Assembly: GCA_001791425.1 (NCBI GenBank)
Contig: MGEP01000017.1
Coordinates: forward strand, 1 to 7,851
DNA from: Candidatus Uhrbacteria bacterium RIFCSPLOWO2_02_FULL_48_12
GTDB taxonomy: Bacteria; Patescibacteriota; Patescibacteriia; GWA2-46-9
Length of the DNA: 7,851 nucleotides
Direction of reading: 5' to 3'
Shown here: positions 1-5,640 of the stretch, in pieces
How positions within the stretch are numbered: position 1 is the stretch's first letter
Layout of the letters: the number at the start of each line of letters is the position of its first letter
Position numbers and translations under genes: made by a program
Notes under the pieces: model-generated
What the model saw: only the letters and a program-made list of their open reading frames with translations
Databases searched by the model: none
Told to the model about the DNA's origin: nothing

Positions 1-1
1 T

Positions 2-541
2 GAGGATGACCCTCCTAAACCTATAAGCGCCTATGGTCGCTCAAAGTACGAAGGGGAGCAAGTTATTTTGAAGAACGGACAGCGCGGCCTTAAGTATTAT
101 TTAATTCGCACTTCGCGTCTTTTTGGAAAATCGTCTGGCGCCGGCAAAAAAACATTTGTGGACATTGTTCTTGGGGCCGCTTCCCAAAAAGATGAACTCC
201 AATTTATTAACGACGAAATCGCCAGCCCGACCTTTGTTGCTGATTTGGCCGCGGCCGTAAAGGAATTGCTAGTGAGCCAACCCGCCCTTGGTATTTTCCA
301 TCGCACCAACGACGGTAGCTGTAGTTGGTATGAGTTTGCTAAAGCGGTTTTGAATGAGAGTGATGTTTATGCGGCCGATCATGCTATACTGGACCGCAAA
401 TATATAAATGTTCGGCCGATTACTGGTAAGGATCTGCCGCGGCCAGCAAGACGTCCGGCTTATTCCGTGCTAAAATCAACCAAGCTTCCACCTCTGCGCC
501 ATTGGCGCGAAGCATTAAAAGAATATTTAAATTCTCGCTAA
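2..541 (+). CDS. rfbD: dTDP-4-dehydrorhamnose reductase (RmlD type), 5'-truncated by the window edge
   Basis: The reading frame is already open at base 2, so about 179 C-terminal residues are visible; the family is roughly 280-300 aa. The missing N-terminus would hold the Rossmann GxxGxxG nucleotide-binding motif. Visible RmlD marks are the catalytic YxxxK in SAYGRSKYEGE (Tyr at visible residue 11, Lys at 15), the following RTSRLFG segment, and the C-terminal ARRPAYSVLKSTKL block typical of this SDR subfamily. The enzyme makes the final NADPH-dependent reduction to dTDP-L-rhamnose in the cytoplasm. The TTG at base 68 is not the start, because the upstream residues match the family. The rfbA-like gene follows after 17 bp, which supports a nucleotide-sugar operon. 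A related NAD-dependent sugar epimerase/reductase is the alternative, but the C-terminal block favours RmlD. Confidence 0.9.
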   Translation, partial: EDDPPKPISAYGRSKYEGEQVILKNGQRGLKYYLIRTSRLFGKSSGAGKKTFVDIVLGAASQKDELQFINDEIASPTFVADLAAAVKELLVSQPALGIFHRTNDGSCSWYEFAKAVLNESDVYAADHAILDRKYINVRPITGKDLPRPARRPAYSVLKSTKLPPLRHWREALKEYLNSR

Positions 542-543
542 GG

Positions 544-549
544 TATAAT
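544..549 (+). promoter_or_regulatory. possible -10 box giving a leaderless rfbA-like transcript
   Basis: A perfect TATAAT lies in the 17-bp gap after the rfbD stop, with nine bases between it and the ATG at 559. Transcription starting 6-8 bases downstream would begin almost at the start codon. No good TTGACA-like -35 box is seen 16-18 bp upstream, and no Shine-Dalgarno site precedes the gene. It may be a chance match in an AT-rich gap. Confidence 0.3.
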
Positions 550-558
550 TTTCATATT

Positions 559-1290
559 ATGAAAGGAATAATTTTGGCCGGAGGGAATGGCACTCGTCTA
601 CGGCCGCTCACCTTAGTAACAAACAAGCATCTTTTGCCGGTCTACAATAAACCCATGATTTATTATCCGCTAGAGACTTTGACGGCCATGGGCCTCAAAG
701 ACATTCTGATTGTGTCGGGCCGCGAGCACGCCGGGCACTTTTTGCATTTGCTTGGTTCGGGCAAGGATTTCGGCGTTCGCCTATCTTATGAGGTGCAAGA
801 AGAGGCGGGCGGTATTGCCGAAGCCCTAGGGCTAGCCGAGGATTTTACTGATGGCGGCAAACTAGCTGTAATTTTAGGGGATAATATCTTTGAAGGTCAT
901 CAACAAATTATCAAAGCCGCTAAAGATTTTGCCGCACAGGAAAAGGGCGCTAAAATTATGCTAAAAGAGGTGCTAGATGCCGAACGTTTTGGCGTCGCCG
1001 AGGTAAGTGGGGGAAAAATTATAGGCATTGAAGAAAAGCCCAAACACCCTAAAAGCAATTTAATCATTACTGGTTTGTATTTTTATGATAAGCACGTGTT
1101 TGACATAATTAGAACCTTACGCCCATCTGCCCGCGGCGAATTGGAAATAACAGACGTTAATAACGCTTACATTGCTGAAGGAATAATGACTTTTGAAATT
1201 GTGACGGGCGAATGGACTGACGCTGGTACTTTTGAATCGTTGCTTAAGGCAAGTAATTTAGTGGCTAAAAGAAAAGCGTCCCAGAGCTGA
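559..1290 (+). CDS. rfbA: glucose-1-phosphate thymidylyltransferase-like nucleotidyltransferase (short form)
   Basis: A 243-aa enzyme expected to join dTTP and glucose-1-phosphate into dTDP-glucose, the first step of dTDP-rhamnose synthesis. The N-terminal signature LAGGNGTRLRPLT (residues 6-18) is the nucleotide-binding loop, followed by NKHLLPVYNKPMIYYPL. GGIAEAL (84-90) matches the base-recognition region. Asp108 in LGDNIFEG and Asp221 in WTDAGTFESLL are the expected metal-binding aspartates. It is shorter than the ~290-aa enterobacterial RmlA and lacks its C-terminal extension, as in short-form homologues. The start is set at 559 because MKGIILAGG fits the family; an in-frame ATG at 502 would add 19 unconserved residues and overlap rfbD by 40 bp. 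The neighbouring rfbD-like gene supports dTDP-glucose over UDP-glucose as product, but nucleotide specificity is inferred. The gene ends in TGA. Confidence 0.88.
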   Translation: MKGIILAGGNGTRLRPLTLVTNKHLLPVYNKPMIYYPLETLTAMGLKDILIVSGREHAGHFLHLLGSGKDFGVRLSYEVQEEAGGIAEALGLAEDFTDGGKLAVILGDNIFEGHQQIIKAAKDFAAQEKGAKIMLKEVLDAERFGVAEVSGGKIIGIEEKPKHPKSNLIITGLYFYDKHVFDIIRTLRPSARGELEITDVNNAYIAEGIMTFEIVTGEWTDAGTFESLLKASNLVAKRKASQS

Positions 1291-1301
1291 TTGCGCATGG
1301 T

Positions 1302-2669
1302 TCACAAATCAAGACGCCAAAACCCGGGGGTGGAGCCGATAGTGCCGGTAAAGTAAACGGCTGTGCCGTCGGGACTGAGGGTGTAGCCGGTTAAATCCTG
1401 AAACGCCGTCAGCTCCCATTGGTTTCTAGCATCCCGTTCGTCGCGTTCCATTATGACGAGATTCTGGTTAGAAGCAAAGAGCACGTGCGAACCGTCCGGA
1501 TACCAGTTTGCATTGCTTATCTCCGAGGCAATGCGAGTGAGCAGATTGGCGGTGTCAGTTTTGGGGTTGTATGTCCAGATTTCAAATGGCGTTGCATAAA
1601 GCAAATCAGCAGTCTCTATTGAAAATACAGCTTGGGTGACGTTGGGCGCGTCTAAAATCGGAAAAATAGACTCATTCGTAATGCGCCAGACTGACATTTT
1701 TTGAGTTGAGTCTTGGGTTGCTATTAAATCGTCGTTGGCTGCCAAAAATTTATAAGCCAGACTGCTTGGCAGGGGAAATTCTTTCTTTTCTTTTTCCGCT
1801 ACCAGCGAAAAGGTGCGCAGGAGAGATTTTGATTCGCTGACCTGGATGAGCTCAAGAATCGTGTTATTGCGCAGCCAATAGTCAGTTAGCGTTTCTTTAT
1901 TGGCTGGCTTTGGCGAGGCGCTAACTAAAGGGGCAGAATTTTTCTTTGCTAAGTCAATAGTGTAAACTGTTTGTTTGTCAGAGCCGTACAGAAGATCTTC
2001 GTTTATGGTGTCCCATCGGAAATTGCTGATATTGCTAGGCACAAAGCCGGATATCGCCTGCCATGACGATTTTCGGCCAAGCTCTAGGACGCCGGTTTCT
2101 TCCGGCCCGCTCACAAGCACGCGGTTCATTTGGGGCGACCATATTATGTCGCTGGACGGCTTTTGCATGGGCCGTTCAAATATCAAACGGGGTGACTCGT
2201 CCGTTAATACGTCAAAACGGAAAAATTGCTCTAGGTTGCCGCGCCATACGGTAAAAATAACAGAGGTGCCGTCCGGGCTTGCTGAGAAAAGTTGATATAG
2301 GCCCTCGGATATTTTTTCCGGAATGGAGTTCTTCCAGAGGCGTATGTTGCTCACGAAAAGCGCCGCGCCGGCCTTAATTTGCAATTTCTTTTCCCATGGC
2401 CGATAGCCGTCTATGCTCAATTTAATGTTATAGGTCGCCGGCGGAATGGCTTGCAGGGTTTTGGGGGTGACAAATTTAAGAGTTTGACCGTTTAAAGAAA
2501 TGGCCGCGCCGCGCGGCACTGTTGATAAGACCAGTGTTCCGGTGGGATCAAGGCGCTGGCGCTTGAGATTATAACGATACCCTTGGGTATAAAGAATAAC
2601 GAGCGGCGCGGCCGCCGCAAAGGTGATAATGAAACTTAAATACACCCAGCGTCTCGCCCGGAGGGTCAT
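1302..2669 (-). CDS. membrane-anchored PEGA-domain protein with WD40/TolB-like beta-propeller
   Basis: A 455-aa protein of unknown function. A short basic N-terminus (MTLRARR) precedes one hydrophobic segment at about residues 9-28, read as an uncleaved signal anchor that leaves the rest outside the membrane. Residues 43-111 form a PEGA domain: GTLVLSTVPRGAAISLNG, a TPKTL element, and the DGYRPWEKKLQIKAG turn. The remainder (about 125-455) looks like degenerate propeller blades, with SPDG at 131 and 432 and YPDG at 390, each followed by a hydrophobic strand. PEGA and propeller folds generally bind other proteins or glycans, so a surface scaffold or sensor is plausible but inferred. It starts 3 bp after the murA stop and was probably co-transcribed with it; no Shine-Dalgarno site is visible. 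Its 3' end converges on the rfbA-like gene with an 11-bp gap. Confidence 0.85.
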   Translation of the reverse strand: MTLRARRWVYLSFIITFAAAAPLVILYTQGYRYNLKRQRLDPTGTLVLSTVPRGAAISLNGQTLKFVTPKTLQAIPPATYNIKLSIDGYRPWEKKLQIKAGAALFVSNIRLWKNSIPEKISEGLYQLFSASPDGTSVIFTVWRGNLEQFFRFDVLTDESPRLIFERPMQKPSSDIIWSPQMNRVLVSGPEETGVLELGRKSSWQAISGFVPSNISNFRWDTINEDLLYGSDKQTVYTIDLAKKNSAPLVSASPKPANKETLTDYWLRNNTILELIQVSESKSLLRTFSLVAEKEKKEFPLPSSLAYKFLAANDDLIATQDSTQKMSVWRITNESIFPILDAPNVTQAVFSIETADLLYATPFEIWTYNPKTDTANLLTRIASEISNANWYPDGSHVLFASNQNLVIMERDERDARNQWELTAFQDLTGYTLSPDGTAVYFTGTIGSTPGFWRLDL

Positions 2670-2672
2670 AAT

Positions 2673-3944
2673 TTATGTTTTTGACGATCTCGTTATTCTG
2701 GCTCCCAGACTAGAAAGTCGCTCCACTATTTGTTCATAACCGCGGTCAACTTGATAGACGTTGTCAATGACAGTGGCGCCAACAGCCGCGAGGCCAGCGA
2801 GAATTAAAGCCATGCCTGCTCTAATATCGGGGCTTGTGAGGTAGCGGCCGCGAAGTTCGGTTGGCCCGTTCACCACCACTCGATATGGATCGCACATAAT
2901 AATATTAGCCCCCATGCTGTTCAAAAGATCGGTGTAGAATAGCCGGCCGCCCTGATGAATCGGATCGTGAATGATGGCTGGTCCCTCGGCTTGCGTCATT
3001 AAAACGGTGTAGGGCGGCTGAAGATCAGTGACAAAGCCGGGATATTCGTGAGTGATGACGCTCTGCGCTTTTAGCAATTTGTGCCGCCTGGTAGCGATGA
3101 AGTCAGAACCAGTGTCTAATATGGCCCCTGCTTTTTTAAGATGCCAGCACAGACTTTCTAAGTGGCTGGGCTGACAGCGGGAAACAGTTATGGCACTGTT
3201 GGTGAGTAAGCCCAAAATTACAAGAGTGCCGGCTTCAATGCGATCAGGAATAATGGTGTAGGCGCCGCCGCCGATTTTTTTGACGCCTTCAATTTTAACG
3301 GTAGGCGTGCCGGCTCCATTGATACGCGCTCCTTGCTGGTTTAGATAATCGGCCAGGGCTGTAATTTCCGGTTCCATGGCCGCGTTTTTAATAATTGTTG
3401 TTCCTTCGGCCAGCACCGCCGTCATTATCATTTCTTCGGTCACTGTAACGCTAACACGAGGCAAAATGATTTCACCGCCGCGTAATTTTTTGCAGGTTAA
3501 GCGGTAGCTTCTGTCGTGCTCTTCAACTTCAACGCCGAGAGCCCTAAAGCCGTCAAGGAAGATATCAATTGGCCGCTGTCCGATTTTATCACCGCCCGGA
3601 TGGGGCATGGTTACTTCGCCGTGGCGAGCCAAAAGCGGGCCGGCCAGCAGAATTGAGGCGCGAATGCTTTCTACTAATTTTTTATCAAATGGACCAGCCG
3701 CGGCATGGCGCGTCTCCACAATGGTCGCTTGATCATTGGCTGTGATTTTGACGCCGATAGACTCCAAGAGCTCCATCATGCGATGAACATCTTCAATGTC
3801 TGGCAGATTTGTAATGATGCATGGCTCGGTTGAGAGCAGTGAGGCCGCTAAGATTTTTAAGGCCGCGTTTTTTGCGCCGTTTACCTTTATTTCGCCGGTA
3901 AGTTCACCGCCGCCTTGGATAATAAATGTTTCGTGCGAGTTCAT
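2673..3944 (-). CDS. murA: UDP-N-acetylglucosamine 1-carboxyvinyltransferase (MurA) with Asp in the catalytic loop
   Basis: A full-length 423-aa MurA (E. coli 419). It transfers enolpyruvate from PEP to UDP-GlcNAc, the first committed step of peptidoglycan synthesis, in the cytoplasm. Visible landmarks are Lys25-Asn26 in NGAKNAALK, Arg95 in ESIRASILLAGPL, the catalytic loop PGGDKIGQRP (115-124), Asp307 in FVTDLQPP (general base by homology), Arg375 in SPDIRAGMAL, and Arg401 in QVDRGYEQI. The loop residue equivalent to E. coli Cys115 is Asp119, a natural variant known from Mycobacterium, Chlamydia and Borrelia that keeps activity but prevents covalent fosfomycin modification. The ATG at 3944 places the first family motif at the expected distance. 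The gene leads a minus-strand pair with the PEGA gene and diverges from ctpA. Confidence 0.97.
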   Translation of the reverse strand: MNSHETFIIQGGGELTGEIKVNGAKNAALKILAASLLSTEPCIITNLPDIEDVHRMMELLESIGVKITANDQATIVETRHAAAGPFDKKLVESIRASILLAGPLLARHGEVTMPHPGGDKIGQRPIDIFLDGFRALGVEVEEHDRSYRLTCKKLRGGEIILPRVSVTVTEEMIMTAVLAEGTTIIKNAAMEPEITALADYLNQQGARINGAGTPTVKIEGVKKIGGGAYTIIPDRIEAGTLVILGLLTNSAITVSRCQPSHLESLCWHLKKAGAILDTGSDFIATRRHKLLKAQSVITHEYPGFVTDLQPPYTVLMTQAEGPAIIHDPIHQGGRLFYTDLLNSMGANIIMCDPYRVVVNGPTELRGRYLTSPDIRAGMALILAGLAAVGATVIDNVYQVDRGYEQIVERLSSLGARITRSSKT

Positions 3945-3956
3945 AAGACGGCTTTT

Positions 3957-3985
3957 ATGGTAGCAAAACTGCCGCTATTAAGCAA
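3957..3985 (-). promoter_or_regulatory. possible murA promoter with extended -10
   Basis: Read on the minus strand, TTGCTT (3985-3980) is separated by 17 bp from TACCAT (3962-3957), which is preceded by TGC, an extended -10 pattern. The -10 box ends 12 bases before the murA ATG, so the transcript would have a leader of only a few bases and no ribosome binding site. Both hexamers are imperfect matches. Confidence 0.3.
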
Positions 3986-3992
3986 TCTCTTT

Positions 3993-4022
3993 TTGACGAC
4001 TGTTCGCTTGTTTTGATACAAT
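3993..4022 (+). promoter_or_regulatory. likely sigma70-type promoter reading into the repeat region and ctpA
   Basis: TTGACG (3993-3998) and TACAAT (4017-4022) are 18 bp apart, and the -10 box carries an upstream TGA giving the extended TGnTACAAT form. This is the best promoter match in the window. Initiation about seven bases downstream would fall at base 4029, which is the ATG of an 11-codon reading frame at the head of the repeats. The transcript would cross both 150-bp units before reaching ctpA. Confidence 0.5.
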
Positions 4023-4066
4023 GGCGTCATGCGCCGTAATACAACATTCATAACCATGATGTAACT

Positions 4067-4168
4067 ATGCATGATTTACCATATTATTATTGTCAGACCT
4101 CTCATCTGAGTATTATTTCTTCCTTAGCAGGCAAACGCCGCCCGGCGGCGTTTGCCTATGAATGTTGA
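4067..4168 (+). CDS. hypothetical 33-aa small ORF in repeat unit 1
   Basis: Not a recognised gene. An ATG at 4067 opens a 33-codon frame through the core and the hairpin. The peptide starts MHDLPYYYCQTSHLS and ends GKRRPAAFAYEC before TGA (4166-4168). The parallel frame in unit 2 ends in GKHRPAAFAYEC at exactly +150. An 11-codon frame from ATG 4029 stops at TAA 4062-4064, two bases before this ATG, so coupled translation is conceivable. The common C-terminus follows automatically from the conserved DNA block, so the real evidence is only that both divergent cores stay open and begin with ATG at nearly the same place. An untranslated repeat is at least as likely. Confidence 0.2.
   Translation: MHDLPYYYCQTSHLSIISSLAGKRRPAAFAYEC
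4130..4156. repeat. GC-rich perfect inverted repeat (hairpin) of unit 1
   Basis: Arms GGCAAACGCCGCC (4130-4142) and GGCGGCGTTTGCC (4144-4156) are perfect complements around a single central C. In RNA this would give about 11 stable pairs closed by a small loop, in otherwise AT-rich DNA. No T-tract follows on either strand, so it does not look like an intrinsic terminator. In the small-ORF frame it encodes GKRRPAAFA. Confidence 0.85.
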
Positions 4169-4202
4169 TATACGGGGTATGCCCCGCAATACAACATTCA
4201 TA
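4157..4202. repeat. 46-bp compound palindrome at the junction of units 1 and 2
   Basis: TATGAATGTTG (4157-4167) pairs with CAACATTCATA (4192-4202). Inside is a second stem CGGGG/CCCCG (4173-4177 with 4182-4186) with a TATG loop, separated from the outer stem by a 5x5 internal loop. This fold competes with pairing of the same arms inside units 1 and 2. A 21-codon frame (4158-4223) crosses it, and its TGA stop overlaps the ATG at 4220 as ATGA. Confidence 0.75.
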
Positions 4203-4219
4203 ACTAAAATGGTTACTCT

Positions 4220-4318
4220 ATGAAGTCATTCAATTATCATCAATATTATACAACCACTGTGTTTACATTTATATTAACTGGCAAACACCGCCCGGCGGCG
4301 TTTGCCTATGAATGTTGA
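4220..4318 (+). CDS. hypothetical 32-aa small ORF in repeat unit 2
   Basis: Not a recognised gene. An ATG at 4220 overlaps the TGA of an upstream 21-codon frame (4158-4223) in an ATGA arrangement. The peptide starts MKSFNYHQYYTTTVF, is rich in aromatic and hydroxyl residues like its unit 1 counterpart, and ends GKHRPAAFAYEC before TGA (4316-4318). It is in the same frame as ctpA and stops 12 bases before the ctpA ATG, so re-initiation could couple the two. The small size and palindromic DNA leave translation unproven. Confidence 0.22.
   Translation: MKSFNYHQYYTTTVFTFILTGKHRPAAFAYEC
4280..4306. repeat. GC-rich inverted repeat (hairpin) of unit 2, one mismatch
   Basis: This is the counterpart of the unit 1 hairpin at +150, differing by one base (GGCAAACACCGCC in the left arm), which makes one A-C mismatch in the stem. 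In the small-ORF frame the change turns Arg into His (GKHRPAAFA). No T-tract follows. Confidence 0.8.
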
Positions 4319-4330
4319 TATACGGGGTAT

Positions 4331-5590
4331 ATGGATACACTTAATTCAACATTACCACCGCCGCGCCGACATAAATTTTTGCCGGTGATTGGTCTGGTGC
4401 TGGTTATTATTGTTTCGTTTGGCAGTGGTTATTATGCCGGTGAAGAACGCGGGGCGCAGAGAGCCATTGGCTCTGGCCAGGTATTTGGCAAGGAAACCGG
4501 GCCGCCGGCTGACTATTTGAAGTCAGACGTTAATTTTGACCTCTTCTGGCAAGTTTGGAAATTACTGCAGGAGCAATATGTTGATCGCCCCATCTCCGAA
4601 ACCAAGCTGTTTTACGGCGCTTTGACTGGCTTGGTTGGCGGCGTGGGCGATCCCTACACAGTTTTTTTTGACCCGAAAACCGCTAATGATTTTAATCAAG
4701 AATTATCCGGCAGTTTTGAGGGCATTGGCGCAGAAATTGGACTCCGGGACAATAAAATAGTCATTATCGCGCCCTTGCCCGGCACGCCCGCGGAAAAAGC
4801 AGGTCTGCGGCCCAAGGATCATATTATTGCCATTGACGGTAAGGATACCGGAGGTATGGCTTTGGATATGGCCGTGGCGGCCATTCGCGGCAAGGGCGGC
4901 ACAGAAGTGGTTTTAAAAATTATCAGAAACGGCGTGGCCGAGCCGCTGGAAGTCAAAATAGTACGCGCTACAATCATCATTAAAAGCGTGGAGTTTTCCA
5001 TGAAAACCGCGCCCGACTCTACCCGTGCCGACATTGCTTACATAAAAATTTCTCATTTTAACGAAGATACCTCCGATAATTTTGCCGCCGCCGTGAATAA
5101 GGTGCTCGCGGAAAACCCCCGAGCCATAATTTTAGATTTGCAGAATAATCCGGGCGGCTTTTTGGAAACTGCCGTTGATGTCGCCAGCTATTGGGTTAAG
5201 AGCGGGCCGATAGTGGTTCAGCAGTCACGCGGTGAAGGGCGAAATGAATTTCCTGCCCGCGGCCAAGCCCCCCTGCGGGGAGAAAAAACAATCGTGCTTG
5301 TTAATGCTGGCAGTGCCAGCGCCTCGGAAATTGTAGCTGGGGCCCTGCAGGATTACGAGGCAGCCACAATTGTCGGTGAGAAGACATTTGGCAAGGGGTC
5401 TGTACAGGAACTGCAAAGTTTGTCAGACGGGTCAGCCATTAAAATAACAGTAGCCAAATGGTTTACGCCCAAAGGGCGGAGCATTGATGGCGCCGGTATT
5501 GAGCCGGACGTGGTCGTCGCTGTTGATCGCGCGAAAGCAGAGGAAGACAAAGACCCAGTGTTGGAGAGGGCTCTGGAGTTGTTAAAGTAA
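4331..5590 (+). CDS. ctpA: carboxyl-terminal processing protease, S41 family (CtpA)
   Basis: A 419-aa serine protease expected to trim or degrade envelope proteins from their C-termini. A basic cytoplasmic tail (PPPRRHK) is followed by a hydrophobic anchor at about residues 16-37, placing the enzyme outside the membrane. An N-terminal helical part carries GDPYTVFFDP (106-115). A PDZ domain spans about 128-212 (SFEGIGAEIG, PAEKAGLRPKDHIIAIDG). The S41 core follows, with LDLQNNPGGFLETAVDVA (268-285). By alignment to CtpB and D1 processing protease spacing, the catalytic Ser330 (in GSASASE), Lys355 (in KTFGKG) and Gln359 are all present, so it should be active. The ATG at 4331 sits immediately after repeat unit 2 with only GGGG (4324-4327) three bases upstream as a poor ribosome site. 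It shares a strand with rplI and pyrG. Confidence 0.95.
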   Translation: MDTLNSTLPPPRRHKFLPVIGLVLVIIVSFGSGYYAGEERGAQRAIGSGQVFGKETGPPADYLKSDVNFDLFWQVWKLLQEQYVDRPISETKLFYGALTGLVGGVGDPYTVFFDPKTANDFNQELSGSFEGIGAEIGLRDNKIVIIAPLPGTPAEKAGLRPKDHIIAIDGKDTGGMALDMAVAAIRGKGGTEVVLKIIRNGVAEPLEVKIVRATIIIKSVEFSMKTAPDSTRADIAYIKISHFNEDTSDNFAAAVNKVLAENPRAIILDLQNNPGGFLETAVDVASYWVKSGPIVVQQSRGEGRNEFPARGQAPLRGEKTIVLVNAGSASASEIVAGALQDYEAATIVGEKTFGKGSVQELQSLSDGSAIKITVAKWFTPKGRSIDGAGIEPDVVVAVDRAKAEEDKDPVLERALELLK

Positions 5591-5591
5591 C

Positions 5592-5621
5592 TTGTAGAAT
5601 ATTGAATATAGAATTTAGAAT
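5592..5621 (+). promoter_or_regulatory. weak possible promoter ahead of rplI
   Basis: TTGTAG (5592-5597) and TAGAAT (5616-5621) are 18 bp apart in the short AT-rich gap after ctpA. The gap is built of repeated TAGAAT/AATATAG words, so the match could be a by-product of its composition. Confidence 0.2.
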
Positions 5622-5640
5622 ATAGAGCATTCTAATGGGG

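Larger units (their letters stand above)
4038..4187. repeat. 150-bp tandem repeat unit 1
   Basis: The unit begins with AATACAACATTCATAAC (4038-4054), shared with unit 2 exactly 150 bp downstream. A 76-base AT-rich core (4054-4129) follows, then a GC-rich hairpin (4130-4156), then a block at 4157-4180 identical to 4307-4330, then GCCCCGC. The core is no more similar to the unit 2 core than chance (about 24 of 76 positions), yet has the same length. CAACATTCATA (4042-4052) and TATGAATGTTG (4157-4167) are perfect 11-bp inverted repeats flanking core and hairpin, so the unit resembles a small palindromic element. A weaker 5-bp hairpin (TCAGA/TCTGA, 4093-4109) lies inside the core. Confidence 0.85.
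4188..4330. repeat. 150-bp tandem repeat unit 2, ending at the ctpA start codon
   Basis: Same plan as unit 1: left block AATACAACATTCATAAC (4188-4204), a 76-base unrelated core (4204-4279), GC-rich hairpin (4280-4306) and a right block (4307-4330) identical to 4157-4180. Homology stops exactly before the ctpA ATG at 4331. AATTCAACATT at 4343-4353, inside the ctpA coding region, matches the left block AATACAACATT at 10 of 11 bases and may be the remnant of a third unit or a chance match. Confidence 0.85.

Noticed and set aside
502..558. Upstream ATG at 502 as start of the rfbA-like gene
   Set aside because: The added 19 residues are unlike the family N-terminus and would overlap rfbD by 40 bp; MKGIILAGG at 559 is the canonical start.
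1419..2295. Plus-strand open frames inside the PEGA gene
   Set aside because: They are antisense shadows without family motifs, while the minus-strand frame has a full anchor, PEGA domain and propeller repeats.
4130..4306. The two GC-rich hairpins as rho-independent terminators
   Set aside because: Neither stem is followed by a T-tract on either strand; TATGAATGTTG follows on the plus strand, and mixed sequence follows on the minus strand.
4038..4330. A CRISPR array or integron attC sites
   Set aside because: Only two units with 76-base cores and no cas genes or integrase; the conserved blocks lack the GTTRRRY/RYYYAAC core pairs of attC sites.
4316..4333. TGA readthrough fusing the unit 2 small ORF to CtpA (UGA recoded as Gly)
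   Set aside because: The frame is shared, but other genes here end in TGA at family-consistent positions and no conserved Gly is encoded by TGA, so the standard bacterial code applies.
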